NCBI GenBank assembly: GCA_037954325.1
Contig: JBBMNZ010000007.1
Coordinates: 17,930,001 to 17,994,000, forward strand
Source: Fistularia commersonii
Taxonomy: Eukaryota; Chordata; Actinopteri; Syngnathiformes; Fistulariidae
Direction: 5' to 3'
Length of the DNA stretch: 64,000 nt
Of this stretch, positions 30,684 through 41,240 are shown piece after piece. Both the position numbers and the translations under genes were made by a program. Every line of letters begins with the position of its first letter. The first letter of the stretch is position 1. The notes beneath the pieces are model-generated. The model did no database searches. It was not told the origin of the DNA and saw only the letters and a program-made list of their open reading frames with translations.

Positions 30684-32261
30684 CTGTGGGGAGAACAAGT
30701 ACTTGATACACTGCTGATTTTTCAGCTTTTCCCACTTACAAAGCATGTAGAGGTCTGTCATTTTTTTTTTATCATAGGTACTCTTCAACCGTGAGTGACA
30801 GACTCTAAAACAAAAGAAACAGAAAATCACAATGTATGATTTTTAAAATAATTAATTTGCTTTTTATTGCATGACATAAGTATTTGATCACCTATGAACC
30901 AGTAAGAGCTGCGGTTCTCACAGACATGTTAGTTCTTTCAGAAACCCTTCCGTTCTCTACTCATTACCTGCATTATCTGCATCAGTTTGAACTAGTTAGC
31001 TGTATAAAAGACACCTGTCCACACACTCAATCAAACAAACTCCAACCTCTTAACAATGGCAAAGACTAGAGAGGTGTGTAAGGACATCAGGGATAATATT
31101 GTAGACCTGCATAAGGCTGAGTTGGGCTGCATGACGATAGGCAAGCAGCTTGGTGAGAAGGCAGCAACTGTTGGCACAATTACTAAAAAATGGAAGAAGT
31201 TCAAGATGATGGTCAATCTCCCTCAGTCTGGGGCTCCATGCAAGATCTTACCTTGCGGGGCATCAATTATTGTGAGGAAGGTGCGGGATCAGCCCAGAAC
31301 TACATGGCTGGACCTGCTCAATGACCTGAAGAGTGCTGGGACTAACATACTATGGCGTCATGGATTAAAATCCTGCAGCGCACGCAAGGTCCCCCTGCTC
31401 AAGCCAGCACATGTCCAGGTCCATCTGAAGTTTGCCAATGACCATCTGGATGATCAACAGGAGGAATGGAAGAAATCATCATGTGGTCTGAAGAGACAAA
31501 AATAGAGCTTTATAGTCCAAACCTCACTAGCTGTGTTTGGAGGAAGAAGAAGGATGAGTACAACCCCAAGCACACCATCCCAACCGTGGCGCATGGAGGA
31601 GGAAACATCTTTTTTTGGGGATGCTTTTCTGTAAAGGGGACAGGACGACTGCACCGTATTGAGGGGAGGATGGGGCGATGTATCGCAAGATCTTGGCCAA
31701 CAACCTCCTTCACTCAGTAAGAACCTTGAAGATGGATCCTGACTCGGTCTTCCAGCATGAAAACAACATAAAACACACAGCCAGGGAGACTAAGAGGTGG
31801 CTTCGTAAGAAGCATCTCAAGGTCCTGGAATGGCCCAGCCAATATCCAGACCTGAACCCAATAGAAAATCTTTGGAGGGAGCTGAAAGTTCCTATTGCCC
31901 AGCGACTGCCATGACACCTGAGGGATCTGGAGAAGATCTATATGGAGGAGTGGGCCAGAATCCCTGCTGCAATGTGTGTAAACCTGGTCAAGAACTATAG
32001 GAAAAATTTGATCTCTGTAATTGCCAACAAAGGTTTCCATACCAAATATTAAGTTCTGTTTTTCTGATGTATCAAATACTTATGTCATACTATAAAAGGA
32101 AATTAATTACTTAAAAATCATACAATGTGATTTTCTGGATTTTTGTTTTAGTCACTCACAGTTGAAGAGTACCTATGATAAAATTTATAGACCTCGGCAT
32201 GCTTTGTAAGCGGGAAAAGTTGAAAAATCAGCAGTGTATTAAATGCTTGTTTTCCCCACTG
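30684..32261 (+). mobile_element. nearly complete Tc1-like DNA transposon, inactive
   Basis: The element has matching terminal repeats. The left end reads CTGTGGGGAGAACAAG and the right end, reversed, reads CAGTGGGGAAAACAAG. Both sides carry a TA target duplication (30682-30683 and 32262-32263). The inverted repeats extend roughly 200 bp inward, with shared blocks such as ACACTGCTGATTTT and CATAAGTATTTGATCACC. A degraded transposase lies inside. The size of about 1.58 kb is normal for fish Tc1 elements. The copy is intergenic between rims4 and abra. Confidence 0.92.
31056..31914 (+). pseudogene. Tc1-like transposase, frameshifted
   Basis: The start region (MAKTREVCKDIRDNIVDLHK) is the N-terminal helix-turn-helix of Tc1 transposases and mediates terminal-repeat binding. 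The protein is split over three frames: 31056-31505, about 31466-31720 and 31678-31914. The last piece holds EWPSQYPDLNPIENLWREL, the region of the third catalytic acidic residue. Two frameshifts prevent a full transposase. Intact family members are about 340 residues. Confidence 0.88.
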
Positions 32262-32263
32262 TA

Positions 32264-34960
32264 TAACGAACCAGCTACTGTCGGGTCCCACGTCTGCAGT
32301 TCTAGGACTGCAGGCGTGAAAAGACATTCCGGAAAATTCTCTTCGAGCCATTTTGTTCAGCAGATTCAATGTTCATAAAGGAGCATTTCCAGGGCAGATT
32401 GTGACCCTGGAAAAGGGTCATTGATTGATCTTGCAACACAAAATTCCTACAGAGATGATTATTTAATAAAAAAATAAAAGCTTCTCTGAAATTGTACTTT
32501 TCAAAAAAAGTAAAAAAAATGCTTTTCAGGAAAATAAATATGGAAAACTGATCTAAGACTGATGTAAATTTGAAAGAAATCTTAGATGAAAATTAGAGGC
32601 AACTCTAGACTCAAGTGTTTTATGCGAATAGGAATTTCAATTTTTTTTGTGTACTTAAATTATTTTCTTTGTTTATCATCCCTTTATCTCAGCAAATTAG
32701 TTTTGAATGAAAAAAAGAGTCAAATACTTGGAGATAAAAAAACTGATAATCATGAACATTATTAGTGCTTTTACTCTGATTTCTCGTTTTATTTATTTAT
32801 TATTTATTTATTTATTTTATCTCTTTATTCATTGTTTTTTTTTTTTGTCTTGGTTTCTGGATATCAGGATGTGTTGCATTTTAATAACTCATTTGAAAAT
32901 TTAAAAACTAAAAATTAAAGATGCATCCCCCAAAGACAAACCGATTCAAATTTTCTTCTAATAATAGCAACAACTGTACTGATTGCATGATAAGAAAGGA
33001 GCAATAAAAACAGATAGTAGGGGAAGGAATGAAATGTATATATATATATGTGTGTGTGTGTGTTTGACCCATTCTGACCCAAGGAACCTGTTTATGTCAG
33101 TGTTCTACGGTGCCAAAATTAACTATTTATACATATTAATTAATACTTTGAGGGCTGATTTCCCACAAGACGGTTTAATGAAAGCTATTGGAAACGTAAA
33201 AAAAAATGAAGAAATTCTTATCATTTAAACAAATGTTGTGCTGCATGATAACCACATTGACTATGCTCAAAAAAAAACTTAATGAAAATAAAAAATGAAT
33301 AAAAAAAATTGATAACTGTGGGTGATTACACGTTTTTGAGGAGGTGTGTGAACTGCAGCAGAAGTAGGGTGGCATAAGTAAGCAAGCATTTTCATGAATT
33401 ACTACTAATTATAGTCAATATATATTAAATAATTCAAAATTGGTCATCAGTTGTTTCACTGGTGATTTGAACTAAACACCATCACATTTATTATAATTTA
33501 TCTTTAATCTATAGCAGAGTTTCTCAAGTCTTCATTTTGTTGATTTATTTTTTTTAATCTAATTATTTGATCAAATTTAAGTTTGGGTCATGTAGTTACA
33601 ATTCTTTCAAGATCTTTTTTCATGTTTTTAATCTTGATAACAGCTGCTATAGTAAATCTATTAAAGATTTTTTTGTCCTTATACATTGAAATAAACACAT
33701 AAATGTGATGTATAACGTAAAGGATCATGATTAAATTCATATTCTTTATTTGTGAGCCCCCATACCTCATACCATTTGATAATTTGAGAACCCCTCTTTT
33801 ACAACATGAAAATAAAATTTTAAGGAAAATTACCTATGATATTAAATTAGCAAAATATACGCCATTTTATTTGACTGAATGTTCAGATGGGCCCCTCAGT
33901 TGCCCCTTGGCTCAGTTCAGCCCAATGCGGATGACAGGTTTTCGCCAAGGCTGAGGGTTTGAGCACTGTTTTGTGTTCACATATAAACAATAATCACTCT
34001 CTAGTCAAACAAGAGAGACTACGGCGTGGCACGATGAATGGAAATTGGTATTTGTTTATTGATCACGCAATATTTCATTCACCAGAAGGTTCTTGTTCAT
34101 CGTCTCAGTTTTGATTGTGTCATTTTGTAACTGAAGGAAAAAATCAATGTAATGTTATAGTTGACATGTTCAGCACCGGAAATGTGACTTTACTTATAAA
34201 TTTTTTTGTCTTCTATCTTTTTTTCTTTTGCATTTGTCGCCGCGTTTTGATTGTGCGTATCACATGAATTGTGTGCTGTTAATTGTAATGTAAGTAGAGG
34301 CCTTAAACATGTTTTGTCAGTGCTAAGGACTAAGAATTGTCACATGAAGAAAAACTGAAGCAAAAAAAGATGTTGAAGTGTCACCATTTCAACAGGTTAT
34401 AGTCATTTAAGAGTCATCTAAGGCCATGATTATCTTTGTGTATGTTCTTAATGAATTTTCCGATATGCTGATATTTTAACTCTTTGTGTACCCTCCCCAC
34501 TTCTTAGCGTGGACTTAACTGAAAAAAAAAAGAGCAAATGTTCAAAAAGGAAAAAAAGCAGCCTATTCAAACACTCTGTTTCCTAACAAGACTAATTTTA
34601 TAAACTTAGAAAAAAACTAAGCTATCCTTTGTTTATTGATGTGTGAACGCACTTGAAGGTACTTTGTGGTTTCAATCAAATAGAGTAAAACAAATACTGA
34701 AGAACTGCAGTTGAGTCGTTTGTACCATCGTTTTTTTTCTTTACTCTAATTGCCCTATAGTTCCAGATTCTACCAAAAAAAGACATATCACTTTATTTCT
34801 CCTCATGCACATGTTATGCAATAAGTAAAAAAAAAAACATTAGCCTCAAAAACAGCAACAAAATCTATTGTGACATAGTGCATCATGAAATGATTCAATT
34901 AATGATCAACAAAATGTAAACAAACAGAGTTTTGGCCTTATCTTATATCACACAACCGTG
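32264..34960. other. AT-rich intergenic stretch, no gene recognised
   Basis: Long A and T homopolymer runs, short (TA)/(TG) tract at 33039-33063, and no open frame with recognisable motifs on either strand. Confidence 0.5.
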
Positions 34961-34964
34961 TGAC

Positions 34965-35035
34965 ATAAGATAAGTTAAAATAAGATAAGATAAGAACAAC
35001 TTTATTTATCCCGAAGGAAATTGTTGTGCCAGAGT
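34965..35035 (-). mobile_element. LINE 3'-end scrap, minus strand
   Basis: AAGATAAGATAAG followed by AACAACTTTATTTATCCCGA and AGGAAATTG is, reversed, the 3' end of an L2/Rex-type LINE with a short tandem tail. It matches the tail at 62335-62372. An AT-rich TATAAAATATA stretch follows (35060-35160). Confidence 0.6.
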
Positions 35036-35474
35036 TTCAAGCAAAACATAACAATAATGTTATGTTATATAAAATATAATATAATATAAAATATTATAGA
35101 TATATAAAATATATAAAATAAATATATAAAATAATATAGAATATAATACAATAAATATAAAAAGCTGCTTAGAGTCGCATGGTGCAGAAAACTGCTGGAT
35201 GTTCAGGTTCACTCTGCAAAATTGCTCTGAATCACAAGAGAATTCTAGTTTTGATAATCTTATATTTGGTCTCTTCTAGACTTTCAGAATGTTGTGATAG
35301 AGTCTATGGTGGACCAAAAGACTCAAATCATCAGCGTTATTGTAAAGAAAAATATTTTCATCCCTAATGACCGATTCTTGCGATTCCACATTTCAGCACA
35401 TAGAAAACTTGCATCAGTGCCAGCCTCCTCCTGTTGAAAACATCTATATGTAACATACTTCATAATAGATTTTA

Positions 35475-36690
35475 CTAGAGATTTTTTTTCTCTAGTTCTT
35501 TTGAAAAGGTTAGGTCAACATGACTGTTTGACATCCAAAGAACTGTATAAAAAATATGCTGCTTATTCGGGGTCGGGTTGTCGGGGCAGCAGCTGAAGCA
35601 GGGGCCCAGACGTCTCTCTCCCTGGCCATTTTGTCCAGCTCTTCCAGGGGGATACTGAGGTGCTCCCAGGCCAGCCAAGAGACATTCCCTCCAGTGTGTC
35701 CTTGGTCTTCCCTGGGGTCTCTTTGGACATGCCCAGAACACCTCACCAGGGAGGCGTCCAGGAGGCATTCTGACCAGATGCCCCAGCTACCTCATCTTGC
35801 TTCTCTTCACATGAAGGAGTAGCGACTGTACTCTGAGCCTGTCCCAGATGGCAAACTCCTCACCTTATCCAGGGAATGCGGTCAAATGAAGCCAGAAGAA
35901 CCACATAGTCTGCAATAAGCAGAGGCCCAATCCTGAGGCCATCAAACTGGATCCCGTCAATAGCCTGATCGATCCAAGAAATTCTGCCCATAAAAGTTAT
36001 AAACAGAATGGTGACAAACGGAAACCCTGGCAGAGTCCAACCCCCACCGAAAAAGAATCCGACTTACCATGCGGACAAGGCTCTGATCAGGAATCATACA
36101 AGGGCCGAACCCATGCTCCTGGAGCAACCCCCACAGGACTACCTGTGGGACACCGTCAAATGCTTTCTCCAGGTCCAGAAAACACATGTAGACTGGGTGG
36201 GAAAACTCCCAAGCACCCTCAAGGACCCTGCTGAGGGTACAGAGCTGATCCCTTGTTCCACAACCAGGATGGAAATCATACTGCTCTTCCTTGATCTGTT
36301 CAATGACCTGGCATGCCCTTCTCTCTAGCAGCCCCAAGAAATCTCTAGGTAAGCTGGGGACCATGATCCCTCTGTAGTTTAAACAGACATGCCGATCCCC
36401 TTTTTTTTAAGGGGAACCAATCCAGAGGCACTGCCCCTACCTTCCACGCAATGTCGCAGAGGTGTGTCAGCCAGGACAGTCCTACAACATGCAATGCCTT
36501 AAAGAACTCAAGGTGGATCTCATCCATCCCCAGGGCCATACCACCAAAGAGCTTTTTGACTACCATGACAATTTCAGCCCCAGCTCCAGGAGAGTCCACC
36601 CCAAAGTTTTCATTGGAAGGCATGTCGTCGGGATTCAGGAGGCCTTGGTAGTATTCCTTCCACTGATCCTCAACATTTCGAGTCAAGGCA
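35475..36690 (-). mobile_element. non-LTR retrotransposon reverse-transcriptase remnant
   Basis: On the minus strand, three broken frames give successive parts of a LINE ORF2. These are a pre-RT region with VVGLSWLTHLCDIAWKVG (36686-36345), a fingers/palm region with LCTLSRVLEGAWEF and CFLDLEKAFDGVP (36364-35957), and a C-terminal tail with QGRPRTHWRECLLAGLG (35768-35475). The catalytic motif reads IADY (35905-35916), where active relatives have FADD, so it is dead as well as frameshifted. The 5' part with the endonuclease is missing. The clade is left open. Confidence 0.88.
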
Positions 36691-37191
36691 AGCAGTCCGC
36701 ATCACCACTTGTTCTTGCATTTCTTCCTTCACCTAGTGTTTGGTCCTTGCCAGCACCCATTGCTTCCTGGTTCTCATCCAATCAGCTCCCTGTCTGCCCT
36801 CCCCTTCCTCACCTGTCTCTCATAGTGCCGTTGGTATGATTCATTCTCCATTTGTTTTGTGTTCTCATGCCTGTTTATGTTGTCCAGCCCTTTCAGGCTT
36901 TGAGGTGAGTCTTAAACTTGAACCCATCTATCAATATTTTTTTGTTTATTCTTTACTGAAGTCTCTTGGATGAGAGGTAAAGGGTCTTAAAGGAAAGAAA
37001 AGTGGCTATGATAAAAAGATTATGAGAAGAACTGACCATGAGCTAGACGACTGAGGACACCCACAGACCTTTTCTGTTTATGCGTTATTATTAACAGGCT
37101 GATGTTGACTTTCTCTTTGTATTGGTTCAGACGGTTGTTTGTAGCCATATCTTTGATGAAATATAAATTATTGCAGAGAACATAGAAGGTA

Positions 37192-37520
37192 GGGTGGTAC
37201 GGTGGCACAGTGGTTAGCGCTTTGGCCTCACAGCACAAAGGACCTTGGTTCAATTGGGGACCTTTCTGAGGTAATGAGTTTGCATGTTCTTCCCGTGTTT
37301 GCGTGCCACCGGGTTTGGTTTCCTCACACAGTCCAAAAACATGTAGCAGGTTAACTGGGAACTCCAATCTAATTGTGACTCAGAGAGTTAATGGTTGTCT
37401 GTCTGTCTATGTTGCCCTGCAATTGACTGGCATTCCTCCACCGCTTGCCTGACGGCAGCTGGGACAGGCTCCTGCATTCCCTGCAACCCTGAGTGGAATT
37501 AACGGACAATGGATGGAACA
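37192..37520 (+). mobile_element. tRNA-derived SINE-like repeat
   Basis: It begins with a tRNA-like head carrying an A-box-like TGGCACAGTGG (37203-37213) and a B-box-like GGTTCAATTGG (37247-37257), as RNA polymerase III promoters do. The body shares TGAGTTTGCATGTTCT, GGTTTCCTCACACAGTCC and CAGCTGGGACAGGCTCC with copies at 15690 and 47725. It ends near GGACAATGGATGG. The B box has diverged from GGTTCRANNCC. Confidence 0.72.
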
Positions 37521-40117
37521 TAGAACATAGATATATTAAAAATGTAGAACAAAGAACAAACAAATCAATACATTTCTATTTGCCTGTAGCTTAGAGTAAC
37601 TTGGGTTAATATAGCCGTAGTGCAGCATGGCTGTAATTTAAAATTTTCTTTTTTGGGTGTGTGCTTTCTCCTCCCTCTCCTTTCCTATATCCTAATTCAT
37701 GGTTTTTTTTAACTTCTTTTTCCATCACTCACATTTCCATCTCCTCATTCCTGTTACTGGCAAGAGTCCAGAATCCTAAATGACCAAACTGAATGGCTTC
37801 TGTTTACAGTTTGGTCATTTGGTTTATCCCCCTATTTCAAGTAACGGAAATGAGTAAATCTCTCATCTGGCTGAGGTAGTAAAGAGGACATCAAAAGGTT
37901 ATGTTGACTCTGTCTTACACACAAAGACATGACATTGACACACATGCGCAGATGCTCAAGCAGAGAGGGCGTAACATGGTCACACACACAGATGTGACTT
38001 GCATGCACAAAGACAAATTCACACGGTCACAATGAACGGAGAAGTGAGTGTCCCTCTTGGATCAGATTGGAAGCAAAAAAATAATTTTCCCTGCAGAAGG
38101 AACTGTAGCATATTTCACTTTTGAACATTGATCCAGATTCCTGTCAGATGTGTATTCTGACTGTGATGACTGAGACATTCTTAGGTCAAAACAAGTCTTG
38201 TCGACTATATGAGTTTGTTCCTATATGAAACAAATCAAACATTACACATTACAAAAACATGCAAATAGCTACAAAATAGATGCAGCTATTTGTATGTCTT
38301 TATCTGACTCAGTTTTGTCAATTCTGTGTTTCATGAGGATGGGCAAGCGGGTTGCATGAATTCTCAAATCACCTGTATTGTTCCCACTGTTAAAAAAAAT
38401 AGTGTGCAGGTATGCAGATGATGTGATTTAAATCAGAATCAGAATCTGAATCAGAAAAAATCTTTATTTGTCACCGAGGAGCAATTGGGAAAAGCGGTTG
38501 CTAGCAGAGGATGGTAAATACAGGGAAGAACATTATTGGACTTTTCTGTCATCCAATATCACATTTATATTTAGCTTTTTGATTAGATCAAGACTTCCTT
38601 TCACCATAATCCCACTATCTTTCTGTCAAAGCCATTCTTTTTTGTAACTTCAGTAAAGGGGAGGATTTGACAAAATATCCGTCCATTTCCATAAATTTTT
38701 AATTTTTAATACCGAAGCATTTCATAAATGATAGTCTTTCCACTTTTTTGAACAACCATTAAACATATGCATTACAAGAGGTGTGTCAAGCTGTACAGTG
38801 TTCACAGTTTCTCTGTTATAACCAAATGTTTAAACAATCAGAATGTTTAAACAATCAGGTCTAGTTTAAATTTTTATTTATATCACAGTGTAATTTAATT
38901 AGGATTGATAAAATATTAAATTTACCACTTATTTACATAATTTGTGCATGATAAAATAACATGCACAGCCGTGTTATTTCACAAAAATGTCCTTCTGTAA
39001 GAAGACCTACAAGCTTTCACTTTGAAAGAAATAATTCATTAAACGCTTCACAATTTCAGTTACAACACAAATCTGTTTCAATCTGCATTCACTTTAAAAC
39101 CATGTCATGCATCACAAACTCCAATTAGATGTTTTCAACTTATTAATGCTTGCTACACTTATCTCTAAAAACAAAAATTAAAGGTTCTGATGTGCTCGTC
39201 TAAAGAGAATCTCATTGCCTCCCTATTCTCTCCATTGTAGTCGATGATATCTTGACTTGAAATTACACCACCACAAGTCCATTTGACCTTTAACAAGTTG
39301 GTAAAAGCAACAAATGAAACACACAAACAAACAAAAAAAATCATATTTTGTTCTCGAGTTAGCTTCATGCTCTACTTCTAACTAAACTTGTTGTAAACAA
39401 TCTAAATCTGTCAACCCGTCTCAACCTTTTGAGTATCCCCACACCTGAAACTTGAGGAGTGCGTCTTTAACATCCTTGGCATTATATGGATCCACAAGGT
39501 GTATAGCATATAGCATTGTTAGCATAGACCACATACCCAACATGCTAAGAGATAGCTTCCTCTCATCAAATGACAAATTAATGAGTTGTGGTGATGCCGG
39601 CAGTATGTGTGTGTGTGTTTTGTACTGAAGCCTTTTCTTCACATTTTGTAGATTCATCTACTTCCCCATTGTTTCAGATGTTACACCCAGCAATTGAAAA
39701 GATAATTCCTCTCCTTTCTAGTATTTTGACTTATTGACTTCCTGCCTTCATTCCCTACTGATGCCTCAGGTTGTATCTACATTGCATGGCGATTTGCACT
39801 ATTCTTCTGGTGACCTAAAATTGTCCCAGCCAATAATTCAGTGAAAAAATCCTTAAAAATCAGATAGTTTTGAAAGTATGTGCAGCTATTATAGATGAAG
39901 ATAAGCAGATCTGGGAGATTTTGAAGTTGAAGATTTAGGAGATGAGATTGACCAATATTTGGGATCAAATTAAAGAAATATTTTAAGTAACATTAGCCTT
40001 GTGTGTGGCGGATTTATGAGAAGCATTAATTCATCCAAATTTTTCCCATGGATTGTTTTATTTGATTTTATGAATTTGCAATTCCTCATGTGATCATTTC
40101 ATCTTTCTAATCTATAA
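37521..40117. other. intergenic stretch downstream of abra, no gene recognised
   Basis: Nothing coding is recognisable on either strand. A LINE-tail scrap (AATCAGAATCAGAATCTGAA, then TCTTTATTTGTCACCGAGG) lies at 38432-38485. The rest is AT-rich unique-looking sequence. Confidence 0.5.
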
Positions 40118-40125
40118 GGTTATAG

Positions 40126-40600
40126 CAGGGGTGGGCAAACTTTTTGTCTCAGAGGTCGCATTCACTTTTAAAATTTGACAGACGGGCCGGGGTCAGCACA
40201 GCGTACGATATATATATCGTACGCTGTATGTTAAAAAAACACATATGTTAACGGTACATATAGGACTCGTCTGACATTTGCTTTGAATGTAACACCAGCT
40301 TGGCTCTGACGTTTGCTTGCATTTCATGCACAAACCGTTTTTTCCCTTGTAGCTTCATGTCCAGCTCATTCATGTGTGTCGGTATGGCTGAATCACAAAG
40401 CCTATCGGTGTCATTCAGCTCAGGAAAATTCTCAAATTGCTCCAAAAATGAAATAATCTCCTGTTTGAGCTACTAGACTCATTGATCCGCTCATTCAATC
40501 ATTCACATCAAGTATGAATTCTGTACCGATCTTTGGCGGGCCGGATTAAAAAGACCAATGGGCCAGATGTGGCCCGCGGGCCGTAGTTTGCCCACCCCTG
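40126..40600 (-). mobile_element. hAT-type DNA transposon remnant with perfect target duplication
   Basis: The ends are inverted repeats, CAGGGGTGGGCAAACT at left and AGTTTGCCCACCCCTG at right. They are flanked by an identical 8-bp direct repeat GGTTATAG (40118-40125 and 40601-40608). An 8-bp duplication is the hallmark of hAT transposition. The minus strand keeps a short open piece (40445-40248) with LNELDMKLQGK-like sequence (here MNELDMKLQGKKRF) typical of hAT transposase/GTF2IRD2-like proteins. The element is therefore an internally deleted derivative. It is 475 bp long and begins about 200 bp beyond the abra stop codon. Confidence 0.92.
40198..40227. repeat. perfect 30-bp palindrome inside the hAT element
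   Basis: ACAGCGTACGAT and its exact complement flank a central ATATAT. The sequence could extrude as a cruciform or fold as a hairpin. Confidence 0.9.
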
Positions 40601-40802
40601 GGTTATAGTTTTGCAGAACATTTTCAACTTCATTTTAGCCGTACTCTTTTATGTTGTCAGACCTGTAATTGTCCCAAAATGACCTCACAAATATATTTTT
40701 CTTTTGCTCTTAGCAGGAAAATATAATTAACGCAACCCTGAGTAAGTTTCCTCTGATCCAGAAGACATCTGAGGCCTGTGTTTGTGTTCCTCATGTGTGC
40801 CA

Positions 40803-41240
40803 TCAATCTCTCAGAGTAATGATAACGTCGTCGTCTTGTCCCTTCCACAGCATTTCCCCCTCGAAGTCCAACATCTTGTGTTTGCGGCAGCGCAACAGGA
40901 TACCCACCACCTTGTCCGAGATCTTCACGTATCGGTCAAAGAGTCGTCCGAAGGTAATGATCGTCCTCCCCTGTTTGTCCTTGAAGTCCATGTCCTTGAT
41001 GATCCACACCATCTCCTCCATCTCCCGATGGATGTGCTTCTGCGCCCGGTCACCTCTCTCCGCTGTCTTGGAGCCGTCTTTTGGGCGTCCGTATCCGCTG
41101 TCGCCCTTTTGGAGGCGCTGGCTCATGGCGAAGTCATGGTCAAACTCTTCGCTGAAAGGGTTGAGCTTCTGGCCCTCAATGTGCTGCTCGGACCACTGCT
41201 GCCAGCGGCTCTTGATGTCGCTCATGGCGGCGATCTTAAT
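40803..41240 (-). CDS. abra: abra exon 2, costars domain
   Basis: The acceptor is TTCCAG on the minus strand, with AG at 41242-41241. The exon starts IKIAAMSDIKSRWQQW and ends VIITLRD with TGA at 40805-40803. It carries the whole costars domain, a winged-helix-like fold that also occurs alone in ABRACL. The exon contains an internal ATG at 41225, but the preceding in-frame residues and the clean acceptor support splicing to exon 1. Confidence 0.95.
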   Translation of the reverse strand: MKIAAMSDIKSRWQQWSEQHIEGQKLNPFSEEFDHDFAMSQRLQKGDSGYGRPKDGSKTAERGDRAQKHIHREMEEMVWIIKDMDFKDKQGRTIITFGRLFDRYVKISDKVVGILLRCRKHKMLDFEGEMLWKGQDDDVIITLRD

